In this document: piece by piece, positions 54,500-62,002 of the stretch
Position numbering within the stretch: the stretch's first letter is position 1
How the letters are laid out: each line of letters starts with the position of its first letter
From: Meridianimarinicoccus roseus
GTDB lineage: Bacteria; Pseudomonadota; Alphaproteobacteria; Rhodobacterales; Rhodobacteraceae
Length of the DNA stretch: 64,000 nt
Direction: 5' to 3'
Assembly: GCF_003172915.1 (NCBI RefSeq)
Contig: NZ_QGKU01000026.1
Coordinates: 124,001-188,000, forward strand
The notes under the pieces: model-generated
Seen by the model: the letters and a program-made list of their open reading frames with translations, nothing else
The model's database searches: none
Told to the model about the DNA's origin: nothing
Made by a program: the position numbers and the translations under genes

Positions 54500-55662
54500 A
54501 ACAGCGCGCCCGCCTGCTGGGTCAACCGGTTCACGAGCGTCAGACCCGCGCTGCGCAGGCGGGGCACGAACCCGCCATAGGTCACGTCCCGGTCGGCCAC
54601 CAGCGGCAACCGCGCCTCGGGTAGCCCTTCGCGCGTCACCACAAGTTCTGCCACCCGGTCGCCTGCGGCGATCGGCGCCTGCAACGGCGCGTCGTAAACG
54701 AGTTCGGTGCGCATCTCCTCGCGCGAGACGGCTTCGACAAGGACGGTCAGGTCCTCGGGTGCGACCAGTCCGACGCGGGTGGCGTCGCCCATCCAGACCG
54801 GCGCGTCGGCAATCCGCGTGCCTTCCGCCGCGATCTTCGTCTCAAGGAACTGCCGGAACGCCCAGGAGACGATCCGCTCCGCCTCTTCGGCGCGGGCCTT
54901 GGCGGTCGGCAGCCCCGAGATCACGAAGACCACGCGCCGGTCGCCCTGCTTCGCCGAGCCGACCAGCCCGTAGCCGGCCTCCTGGGTGTGGCCGGTCTTC
55001 AGCCCGTCCGCGCCGATGCCGAGACCCAAAAGAGGGTTCCGGTTGAACCGGTTCTGCGGCGCGCGACCGTCGAATTCCCATTCCGGCATGGCGAAGTATT
55101 CGTAATATTCGGGGAAATCCTCGATCAGGTGCTGCGCCAGGATCGCAAGATCGCGCATGCTCATGCGGTGGTTCGGGGCGGGCCAGCCCGACGCGTTGGT
55201 CAGCGTCGTGTTCTCCATCCCCAACTCGCGGGCACGTTCGGTCATCAGTTCGGCGAAATGCGCCTCGTTCCCGGCCAGACCCTCTGCCACAACCACGGTC
55301 GCGTCATTGCCCGACTGCACGATGATGCCCTTGATCAGTTCCTCGGCGGTTGGCCGGTCCCGTTCGTTCAGGAACATGGTCGACCCGCCCATCTCGCGGG
55401 CCTTGGTGGACACGCCGAACCGGGTGTCGAGCGTGATGTTCGGATTGTCGCGAAGCGCCTCGAACAACATGAACAGCGTCATCAGCTTGGACATCGACGC
55501 CGGTGGCATCGGGGCATAGCCGTTCTTGTTCATCAGCACGGTGTGGGTGTTCAGATCCAGCACATAAGCGGTTTCGGCGCGGGTTTCGAACGCGGTCTGG
55601 GCCGGGGCCGGCAGGGCCGCGGCAAGACCCAGCAGGCCTGCGATCAAAAGCGGTTTCAACAT
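54496..55662 (-). CDS. dacC: D-alanyl-D-alanine carboxypeptidase (PBP5/6 type)
   Basis: A periplasmic, membrane-attached DD-carboxypeptidase that trims peptidoglycan pentapeptides. The 388-residue precursor has a signal peptide (about residues 1-22). The penicillin-binding motifs are SxxK at Ser56-Lys59 (ASMSKL), SGN at 117-119, and KTG at 222-224 (LKTGHTQEAG). The C-terminal beta-domain ends in a short amphipathic tail (LVNRLTQQAGALF), expected to bind the membrane. ATG 55662 fits the signal peptide; the longer frame upstream is a shadow. It heads the dacC-tmk-holB run. Confidence 0.93.
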   Translation of the reverse strand: MLKPLLIAGLLGLAAALPAPAQTAFETRAETAYVLDLNTHTVLMNKNGYAPMPPASMSKLMTLFMLFEALRDNPNITLDTRFGVSTKAREMGGSTMFLNERDRPTAEELIKGIIVQSGNDATVVVAEGLAGNEAHFAELMTERARELGMENTTLTNASGWPAPNHRMSMRDLAILAQHLIEDFPEYYEYFAMPEWEFDGRAPQNRFNRNPLLGLGIGADGLKTGHTQEAGYGLVGSAKQGDRRVVFVISGLPTAKARAEEAERIVSWAFRQFLETKIAAEGTRIADAPVWMGDATRVGLVAPEDLTVLVEAVSREEMRTELVYDAPLQAPIAAGDRVAELVVTREGLPEARLPLVADRDVTYGGFVPRLRSAGLTLVNRLTQQAGALF

Positions 55663-55815
55663 GACACTCCCGTGGCTTCCGGCGGTTCGGCTCGAGCCTA
55701 GCACCCGCGCCCGGCAGGGCCAACCGAATTGCCCGCCGCCACGGCTTGACGCAGCGCACGTCACGCTAGAGTGATGACAGCGCGCCGGGTGCGCGACGAC
55801 AGGGCAGGGGCATGT

Positions 55816-56472
55816 ATGGGCTGGGTGGACGAGATCGCGGAACTGGGCGGGCTGCAGGCCGCCGATCGGGACAGGCTGAACCGCGAGGCGCGGCGCATCA
55901 GCGTGCCTGCCGGGACCACGGTGTTCGGCCCCGGCGCGCAGGCCGAAAACCTGATCGTCGTGCTGCGCGGCGCGGTGCGTGTGCAGCACGTGTCGGACAG
56001 CGGGCGGCAGATCGTGCTCTATCGTGTCCATGCCGGGCAGACCTGCATCATGACCACCGCCTGCCTTGTCGCCCACGAGGCGTATTCCGCCGAGGGCGTG
56101 ACCGAAACCGCTGTGGAAGCGGTGATGGTCCCGCGCCGCGCCTTCGATGCGCTGCTGGGCAGTTCGGCGGCTTTTCGCAGTTTCGTGTTCGACGCCTATT
56201 CGCGGCGCATTACCGATCTGTTCCTGCTGATCGACGATGTCGCGTTCCAGCGCATGGACATCCGGCTCGCGCAACGGCTTCTTGTGCTGGCGGGCGGCGC
56301 GGGCAGCGTCGCGATCACCCACCAGCAGCTTGCAGCCGAACTGGGCACGGCGCGCGAGGTCGTCTCGCGCCTCTTGCAGGAATTCCGCCGTCGCGGGCTG
56401 GTCAGTTCCGCGCGGGGCGAGATCGTGCTGGAAGACGCGCCCGGTCTGCGCCGCCTCTCAGAAGCGGGCTGA
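55816..56472 (+). CDS. Crp/Fnr family transcriptional regulator of the sulfide locus
   Basis: A 218-residue regulator. The N-terminal cyclic-nucleotide-like barrel contains AENLIVVLRGAVRVQHVSDSGRQIVLYRVHAGQTCIMTTACLVAHE. The C-terminal helix-turn-helix is clear in ITHQQLAAELGTAREVVSRLLQEFRRRGLV. It lacks the N-terminal Cys cluster of Fe-S FNR proteins but has Cys75 and Cys80 (CIMTTACLV), which might sense thiol or persulfide chemistry. ATG 55816 follows CAGGGG. It precedes the DUF2892, dioxygenase and SQR genes and is the likely activator of the set. Confidence 0.88.
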   Translation: MGWVDEIAELGGLQAADRDRLNREARRISVPAGTTVFGPGAQAENLIVVLRGAVRVQHVSDSGRQIVLYRVHAGQTCIMTTACLVAHEAYSAEGVTETAVEAVMVPRRAFDALLGSSAAFRSFVFDAYSRRITDLFLLIDDVAFQRMDIRLAQRLLVLAGGAGSVAITHQQLAAELGTAREVVSRLLQEFRRRGLVSSARGEIVLEDAPGLRRLSEAG

Positions 56473-56490
56473 ACCTTTTTCGCGCGTTTG

Positions 56491-56532
56491 GTGACATGGT
56501 CACAGACCCGGGCAGGCACGCGGCGCTATACC
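56491..56532 (+). promoter_or_regulatory. Candidate Crp/Fnr operator and -10 element before DUF2892
   Basis: GTGAC-ATG-GTCAC (56491-56503) is a perfect 13-bp palindrome, 19 bases after the crp stop. A TATACC -10-like hexamer lies at 56527-56532. If transcription starts about 56538-56540, the palindrome centre (56497) is at about -41 to -43, the position of a class II Crp/Fnr activator site. No good -35 element is seen, which also fits an activated promoter. Confidence 0.5.
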
Positions 56533-56558
56533 TTGTGCATCAAACAAGGAGAGCGACA

Positions 56559-56774
56559 ATGACCCCCAATGTTGGACAAACAGATCGTATCGTGCGCGGC
56601 GTGGCCGGTGTGGCCCTGGTGCTGCTCGCCGTCTTCGGCGGAATGCCCCTGTTCGAGGCGGGCCTTGCCAAGTGGATCGCCGTACTGATCGGGCTGGTGC
56701 TGCTGGCGACCTCGTCGGTGCGGTTCTGCCCGGCCTACGCGGTGCTGGGCGTGAAGACCTGCAAGGACTGCTGA
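56559..56774 (+). CDS. DUF2892 (YgaP-type) small membrane protein
   Basis: A 71-residue protein with the DUF2892 pattern: NVGQTDRIVRGVAGVALVLLAVFGG at the start, a second helix (KWIAVLIGLVLLATSSVRFCP), and a terminal YAVLGVKTCKDC. Three Cys (about residues 57, 68 and 71) sit near the second helix. The domain is commonly encoded beside rhodanese or persulfide dioxygenase genes, and in E. coli YgaP it follows a rhodanese. Function unproven; it may help handle sulfane sulfur at the membrane. AAGGAGAG precedes the ATG. Confidence 0.88.
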   Translation: MTPNVGQTDRIVRGVAGVALVLLAVFGGMPLFEAGLAKWIAVLIGLVLLATSSVRFCPAYAVLGVKTCKDC

Positions 56775-56823
56775 CCGGCGCGGCCCTGCCTTGCGCAGGG
56801 GCCGAATGCCGCAGCGGGGGCGG

Positions 56824-56865
56824 TTGGACTTCAACGGTCCCTCATTATATTCAACAAACGTAATG
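56824..56865 (+). promoter_or_regulatory. Candidate promoter with overlapping inverted-repeat operator before the persulfide dioxygenase gene
   Basis: TTGGAC (56824-56829), 16 bases, then TATATT (56846-56851) forms a promoter-like pair. CATTA (56843-56847) and TAATG (56861-56865) make an inverted repeat around it, and ATTC-N8-TAAT (56849-56864) is close to the ATTC-N8-GAAT form that I recall for SqrR/BigR-type sulfide repressors. The placement over the -10 and inferred start would suit repression. Confidence 0.4.
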
Positions 56866-56917
56866 TCACTGTTCGGGCGGGGCGCAAGCGGCGGTCCCGC
56901 CCTCGATGGAGGAAAAG

Positions 56918-57802
56918 ATGTCGAATTATCCCGTGGACATATCGGTCAAGCCCGAAGTCAAGGCGTTCTTCGACGCGGCGACAAACACCATCACCTACGT
57001 GGTCAAGGATCCAAACTCCAACGCCTGTGCGGTCGTGGACAGCGTGATGGACATCGACTACGCGGCTGGCCGGATCACCTATGACAACGCGGACGAGGTC
57101 ATCGCCTATATCCGCGAAAATGGCCTGAAGGTCGAGTGGCTGCTGGAAACCCATGTTCATGCCGACCACCTGTCCGCCGCACCCTACATCCAGCGCGAAC
57201 TTGGCGGCAAGATCGGCATCGGCGAGAAGATCACCGTGGTGCAAGACACGTTCGGCAAGGTGTTCAACGAAGGCACTGAATTTCAGCGCGACGGATCGCA
57301 GTTCGACCGCCTGTTCAAGGACGGCGACACCTTCACGATCGGCGGCCTGACCGGCTTCGCGATGCACACGCCGGGCCACACACCGGCTTGCATGGTGCAT
57401 GTGATCGGCGATGCGGCCTTCGTGGGCGACACGCTTTTCATGCCTGATGGCGGGTCGGCACGGGCTGACTTTCCGGGCGGTGACGCTGGCGAGCTCTACG
57501 ACAGCATCCAGAAGGTGCTGTCGCTGCCCGACGAAACGCGTCTTTTCATGTGTCACGACTACGGCCCGAACGGGCGTGACATCCAGTGGGAGACCACTGT
57601 CGCTGACGAAAAGGCCCACAACATCCACGTGGGCGGTGGCAAGACGAAGGAGGATTTCGTCAAGTTCCGGACCGAGCGCGATGCGCAACTCGACATGCCG
57701 AAGCTGATCATCCCGTCGCTACAGGTGAACATGCGCGCGGGCACGATCCCGGCCGACAAGGACGGTCGCCCGATGCTGAAGGTGCCGGTGAACGGCCTGT
57801 AA
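56918..57802 (+). CDS. Persulfide dioxygenase-like MBL-fold protein (ETHE1/Blh type)
   Basis: A 294-residue metallo-beta-lactamase-fold protein that most likely oxidises glutathione persulfide to sulfite. The metal motif is THVHADHLSAA (His79, His81, Asp83, His84). Further metal ligands lie in HTPGHTPACMVHVIGD and MPDGGSARADFPGGDAGELYDSIQKVLSLPDETRLFMCHDYG, typical of ETHE1/Blh proteins. GGAGG is five bases before ATG 56918; the earlier ATG 56906 lies within the ribosome-binding site. It precedes the SQR fusion, giving sulfide to persulfide to sulfite in one run of genes. Confidence 0.9.
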   Translation: MSNYPVDISVKPEVKAFFDAATNTITYVVKDPNSNACAVVDSVMDIDYAAGRITYDNADEVIAYIRENGLKVEWLLETHVHADHLSAAPYIQRELGGKIGIGEKITVVQDTFGKVFNEGTEFQRDGSQFDRLFKDGDTFTIGGLTGFAMHTPGHTPACMVHVIGDAAFVGDTLFMPDGGSARADFPGGDAGELYDSIQKVLSLPDETRLFMCHDYGPNGRDIQWETTVADEKAHNIHVGGGKTKEDFVKFRTERDAQLDMPKLIIPSLQVNMRAGTIPADKDGRPMLKVPVNGL

Positions 57803-57885
57803 CACGGCGCGCGCCCCCGCAAGCCGGGGGTGCCGCCGACCCCACACGCGGCGCGCCAGACGCCGGACCCCGAGAGGAGACCCCC

Positions 57886-59568
57886 ATGACATCCCCCAAG
57901 CCCATTTCGCCCGACCTGTCGGTCAGCCCGCAGATCGCGGTGGACGACGTTGCCCGGCTTGCCGCGGACGGCTTCCGCGCGATCATCTGCAACCGTCCCG
58001 ACGGGGAAGGCGCAGACCAGCCCACCTTCGACGAGATCGAGGCGGCGGCCCGGGCCGCGGGGATCGAGGCGCGCTATCTGCCGATAACCCAGGGCAAGGT
58101 CGGCGACGACGACGCAGCGGCATTCGATGCGCTGCGCCGCGAACTGCCCGGTCCGGTGCTGGCCTATTGTCGATCCGGCATGCGCAGTGCGACGCTCTGG
58201 TCGCTGGGCGCGGCGAAGGACAGGCCGACCGCCGAAATCCTCGCCGCCACACGCGCGGCAGGCTATGACATGAGTGGCGTCGTGCGCCGCATCGTCAATG
58301 GTGGGCGCACCCCCACCGACACCGCCGATTCCAGCCATGACATCGTGATCGTCGGCGGCGGAGCGGCGGGCGTGTCGGTCGCGGCCAGCCTGAAGGCCCG
58401 CAAACCGGGGGCGAACATCGCCATCATCGACCCGGCCGACGTACACTACTACCAACCCGGCTGGACGATGGTCGGCGGCGGCATCTTCGACGCAAAGAGC
58501 ACGGCCAAGACCATGGGATCGTTGATCCCCACCGGAGTGCACTGGATCAAGGCCGCCGTCGCCGCGTTCGAGCCGGACGCGAACGCCGTCATCCTCGACG
58601 GTTGCCGCGTGGTGAAATACAAGCGGTTGATCGTCTGCCCCGGCCTGAAGCTGGACTGGCACGGGGTCGATGGGCTGGTGGAGACGCTGGGCAAGAACGG
58701 CGTCACCTCCAACTATCGTTACGATCTCGCGCCCTATACCTGGGAACTGGTGCAGGGGCTGAAATCCGGCCGTGCGCTGTTCACCCAGCCGCCGATGCCG
58801 ATCAAATGTGCGGGCGCGCCGCAGAAGGCGATGTATCTGTCGGGCGATCACTGGCACCGCACCGGCCGTCTGAAGGACATCGAGATCGCGTTCCACAATG
58901 CGGGCGGGGTGCTGTTCGGGGTGAAGGATTACGTGCCCGCGCTGATGGAGTACGTGAACCGCTACAGGGCGGATCTGGAGTTCTTCAACACGCTGATCGC
59001 CGTGGACGGTCCGGCGCGCAAGGCAACGTTCCGCGTGGCGAAGCCCGACACCGACCCCACCGAGGTCACCGTCGATTTCGACATGATCCATGTGTGTCCG
59101 CCGCAGACCGCGCCCGACTTCATCCGGGTCTCACCACTGGCAGATGCGGCGGGCTGGGTCGATGTGGACCAGGCCACGCTGCGCCACAAGACCTATGACA
59201 ACATCTGGTCGCTGGGCGACGTGATGAACGCCCCTAACGCCAAGACCGCGGCAGCCGCGCGCAAGCAGGCTCCCGTCGTCGCCGAGAACGTGGTCGCCGA
59301 TATCCGCGGCAAGGCGCCGGTGGCCCAGTATGACGGCTACGGCTCGTGCCCGTTGACGGTGGAACGCGGCAAGATCGTGCTGGCCGAGTTCGGCTATGGC
59401 GGTGCGCTCAAGCCGTCCTTCCCGAAATGGCTGATCGATGGCACCCGCCCGACACGTGCCGCCTGGCTGCTGAAGGAACAGATCCTGCCGCCGATCTACT
59501 GGCGGGCGATGCTGCGCGGCAAGGAATGGATGGCGCGACCCGAGGCACTGAGCGCGGCCGAAGGCTGA
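57886..59568 (+). CDS. Sulfurtransferase (TIGR01244/DUF442) fused to sulfide:quinone oxidoreductase-type flavoprotein
   Basis: A 560-residue fusion. Residues 1-140 form a small phosphatase/rhodanese-like domain with the loop AYCRSGMRSATLW (Cys95). Residues 150-550 form an SQR-type flavoprotein: HDIVIVGGGAAGVSVAASL binds FAD, Cys308 sits in KCAGAPQKAMYL and Cys488 in YGSCPLTVERGK. These match the redox Cys pair of human SQOR, so this is a mitochondrial-like SQR that would pass electrons to quinone and sulfane sulfur to a small acceptor. The fused transferase could collect that sulfur. Confidence 0.9.
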   Translation: MTSPKPISPDLSVSPQIAVDDVARLAADGFRAIICNRPDGEGADQPTFDEIEAAARAAGIEARYLPITQGKVGDDDAAAFDALRRELPGPVLAYCRSGMRSATLWSLGAAKDRPTAEILAATRAAGYDMSGVVRRIVNGGRTPTDTADSSHDIVIVGGGAAGVSVAASLKARKPGANIAIIDPADVHYYQPGWTMVGGGIFDAKSTAKTMGSLIPTGVHWIKAAVAAFEPDANAVILDGCRVVKYKRLIVCPGLKLDWHGVDGLVETLGKNGVTSNYRYDLAPYTWELVQGLKSGRALFTQPPMPIKCAGAPQKAMYLSGDHWHRTGRLKDIEIAFHNAGGVLFGVKDYVPALMEYVNRYRADLEFFNTLIAVDGPARKATFRVAKPDTDPTEVTVDFDMIHVCPPQTAPDFIRVSPLADAAGWVDVDQATLRHKTYDNIWSLGDVMNAPNAKTAAAARKQAPVVAENVVADIRGKAPVAQYDGYGSCPLTVERGKIVLAEFGYGGALKPSFPKWLIDGTRPTRAAWLLKEQILPPIYWRAMLRGKEWMARPEALSAAEG

Positions 59569-59641
59569 TCGAAAGGTCAAGACCGGCAGGGGCCGCCCTC
59601 GCGGCGTCTGCCATTTTTTATTGTGACGGAAGGTTCCGGAC

Positions 59642-61411
59642 GTGTCCCTCATCCCCTCCCTGCGCCGCCATGTGCCGATCCTCGACTGGGGCCGGACCTA
59701 CGACCGCACCGCGCTGACCAACGACATGGTGGCGGCTGTGATCGTGACGATCATGCTGATCCCGCAATCGCTGGCCTACGCTTTGCTGGCGGGAATGCCG
59801 CCCGAGGCCGGCCTCTATGCCTCGATCCTGCCGATCATCCTTTACGCGGTGTTCGGCACCTCGCGGGCGCTGGCGGTCGGGCCGGTGGCGGTGGTGTCGC
59901 TGATGACCGCCGCCGCGCTGGGGCAGGTGGCCGAGGCGGGCAGCGTCGGCTATGCCGCCGCCGCGTTGACACTCGCCGGGCTTTCGGGCGCGATGTTGCT
60001 GGCGCTTGGTGTGTTCCGGCTGGGGTTCCTTGCGAATTTCCTGAGCCATCCGGTGATCGCCGGTTTCATCACCGCCTCGGGTGTGATCATCGCTGCCAGC
60101 CAGATCAAGCACCTGCTGGGCATCACCGCTTCAGGTCACAGCTTGCCCGAATTGTTGGGCGATCTGTGGCGGCAACTGCCCGAAACCAATCCCTACACGG
60201 TGGTACTGGGGGCGGCGGCCACGGCGTTCCTGTTCTGGGTCCGCAATGGGCTCAAGCCGCTGCTCGGCCGGGCGGGCCTGCCGCCGCGCATGGCCGACAT
60301 CGCCGCGAAGGCGGGGCCGGTTGCCGCGGTACTGGTGACCACGGCGGCGGTGTGGCTGTTCGGGCTGGATGCGCGCGGCGTGGCCATCGTCGGCGCGGTG
60401 CCTCAATCGCTGCCGCCTTTCACGCTGCCGCCTGTCGGACTCGACCTGGTGCGCGCCCTGTTCCTGCCCGCGCTGCTGATCTCCATCATCGGGTTCGTGG
60501 AATCGATCTCGGTTGCGCAGACCTTGGCTGCCAAGAAACGCCAGCGGATCAACCCGGACCAGGAACTGATAGGGCTTGGCGCGGCGAACCTCGGCGCGGC
60601 CTTTTCGGGCGGGTTCCCGGTGACGGGGGGGTTTTCGCGGTCGGTCGTGAACTACGACGCCGGGGCACAGACGCCCGCAGCGGGCGCTTATACAGCGGTC
60701 GGCCTCGGCATCGCGGCGCTGGCGCTGACGCCGCTGATCCATTTCCTGCCCAAGGCCACTCTGGCCGCGACCATCATCGTCGCCGTGCTGAGCCTCGTGG
60801 ATTTTTCCATCCTGCGCCGGACTTGGGACTATTCGCGGGCCGATTTCGCCGCCGTCAGCGCGACGATCCTGCTGACCCTGATCGTCGGAGTGGAGGCGGG
60901 CGTGTCGGCGGGCGTGATCCTGTCGATCGCGCTGCATCTCTACAAGACATCGCGCCCCCATATCGCAGAGGTCGGCCAGGTTCCCGGAACGGAGCATTTC
61001 CGAAACATCAATCGCCACGATGTCGTTACCGACCCCGCGGTGCTGACCGTGCGGATCGACGAAAGCCTGTACTTCGCCAATGCGCGGTTCCTTGAGGACT
61101 ACATCCTCGACCGGGTGATCGGCGACGAGGGGCTGCGCCACGTCGTGCTGATGTGCTCGGCCGTGAACGAGATCGATCTGAGCGCGCTGGAAAGCCTGGA
61201 GGAAATCAACCGCCGCCTTGCCGACATGGGGCTGAAATTGCACCTGTCGGAGGTCAAGGGCCCGGTGATGGACCGGCTCGAACGCAGCCATTTTCTGCAG
61301 GACCTGACCGGCCGGGTCTTCCTGTCGCAATACGCGGCCGCGAAGGAGCTGTCTGGCGGTGCCGCGGCCTGCCGGGACGGGGCCGGGCGCGAAGCGGACC
61401 CCGCGGCCTGA
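59642..61411 (+). CDS. SulP family inorganic anion transporter with STAS domain
   Basis: A 589-residue membrane transporter. The N-terminus includes MVAAVIVTIMLIPQSLAYALLAGMPPEAGLYASILP, the SulP signature, followed by about twelve or more hydrophobic helices; the conserved GAANLGAAFSGGFPVTGGFSRS lies in the middle. The last about 110 residues form a cytosolic STAS domain (VRIDESLYFANARFLEDYI and LMCSAVNEIDLSALESLEEINRRL). Sulfate or sulfite is the likely anion given the neighbours, but this is inferred. The start is GTG 59642 with GGAAGG before it. It is convergent with the NsrR-like gene. Confidence 0.9.
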   Translation: MSLIPSLRRHVPILDWGRTYDRTALTNDMVAAVIVTIMLIPQSLAYALLAGMPPEAGLYASILPIILYAVFGTSRALAVGPVAVVSLMTAAALGQVAEAGSVGYAAAALTLAGLSGAMLLALGVFRLGFLANFLSHPVIAGFITASGVIIAASQIKHLLGITASGHSLPELLGDLWRQLPETNPYTVVLGAAATAFLFWVRNGLKPLLGRAGLPPRMADIAAKAGPVAAVLVTTAAVWLFGLDARGVAIVGAVPQSLPPFTLPPVGLDLVRALFLPALLISIIGFVESISVAQTLAAKKRQRINPDQELIGLGAANLGAAFSGGFPVTGGFSRSVVNYDAGAQTPAAGAYTAVGLGIAALALTPLIHFLPKATLAATIIVAVLSLVDFSILRRTWDYSRADFAAVSATILLTLIVGVEAGVSAGVILSIALHLYKTSRPHIAEVGQVPGTEHFRNINRHDVVTDPAVLTVRIDESLYFANARFLEDYILDRVIGDEGLRHVVLMCSAVNEIDLSALESLEEINRRLADMGLKLHLSEVKGPVMDRLERSHFLQDLTGRVFLSQYAAAKELSGGAAACRDGAGREADPAA

Positions 61412-61424
61412 GCGGTCAGGCCGC
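61403..61424. terminator. Palindrome spanning both stop codons of sulP and the NsrR-like gene
   Basis: A perfect nine-pair stem (61403-61411 with 61416-61424, loop GCGG) contains the TGA of sulP in the left arm and the complement of the NsrR-like TGA in the right arm. Both proteins end in Ala-Ala as a result. There is no T-run, so it may be a hairpin that limits read-through or stabilises 3' ends rather than a full terminator. Confidence 0.55.
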
Positions 61425-61859
61425 GCGATCCATCGCCAGAAGCTCCTGTAGCCCGCTGTTGCGGTCGGTCAGGTCGGCCAGCGTCACCGCGTCCAGAGTT
61501 TCGTAGAATGCTGCAAGCGCCTTGCGCAGCGTGCCGCGCAGCTTGCAGCAGCCTGTCAGCGGACAGGTGTTCTCATTCATGTCGAAACATTCGGCGAAGG
61601 GTACGTCGCTTTCCAGCAGGCGTGCCACCGCGCCGATACTGATCTCGGCCGCCGGGCGGGACAAGCGCACGCCGCCGTGGCGCCCGCGCGTTGTGTCGAT
61701 GAAGCCGCCCTGGCCCAGCAGGTTGATGACGAGTCCGAGATGGTTCAGCGACGCGTTGCAGGCCGCCGCGATGTCCGACTTGCGGACGGTGACACCGGGA
61801 TTGACGGCGCAGAACATCAGCGCGCGCATGGCTAGGTTGGTGCGGGTGGTCAGGCGCAT
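61416..61859 (-). CDS. Rrf2 family Fe-S regulator, NsrR-like
   Basis: A 147-residue Rrf2-type repressor. The winged helix-turn-helix covers RLTTRTNLAMRALMFCAVNPGVTVRKSDIAAACNASLNHLGLVINLL. Cluster-binding Cys are Cys91, Cys99 and Cys105 in the C-x7-C-x5-C pattern of NsrR (an extra Cys104 adjoins), with ECFDMNENTCPLTGCC as the segment. NsrR senses nitric oxide by [Fe-S] nitrosylation; a few Rrf2 proteins sense other signals. ATG 61859 was chosen because it matches the family start; the longer frame adds 24 residues. Confidence 0.88.
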   Translation of the reverse strand: MRLTTRTNLAMRALMFCAVNPGVTVRKSDIAAACNASLNHLGLVINLLGQGGFIDTTRGRHGGVRLSRPAAEISIGAVARLLESDVPFAECFDMNENTCPLTGCCKLRGTLRKALAAFYETLDAVTLADLTDRNSGLQELLAMDRAA

Positions 61860-61917
61860 GACAGCGGTTCCTTCGAAATGTGCCCGATCTGCATACACCT
61901 TTTCCCGGCGCTGGGAC

Positions 61918-61931
61918 TTGACCTTGATCAA
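61918..61931 (-). promoter_or_regulatory. FNR/Dnr-type box upstream of the NsrR-like gene
   Basis: TTGACCTTGATCAA (61918-61931) fits TTGAT-N4-ATCAA with one mismatch, and its outer arms CTTGA/TCAAG form a 16-bp palindrome (61917-61932). It lies about 60 bases upstream of the start codon. The gene is therefore probably controlled by an oxygen- or nitric-oxide-responsive FNR-family regulator; whether the local Crp/Fnr gene binds here is unknown. Confidence 0.55.
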
Positions 61932-61950
61932 GTGCTGCCGCGACGCGCCT

Positions 61951-61999
61951 TGGGGCGCTTCGAGGGCGCTTCGAGGGCGCTTCGGGGGACTTTCGGGGG
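61951..61999. repeat. 11-bp tandem repeat upstream of the NsrR-like gene
   Basis: Four and a half copies of an 11-base unit follow one another: TGGGGCGCTTC, GAGGGCGCTTC twice, GGGGGACTTTC and a partial unit. It sits between the sseB stop and the NsrR-like promoter. The 11-base unit equals about one helical turn. Confidence 0.7.
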
Positions 62000-62002
62000 C
62001 GC

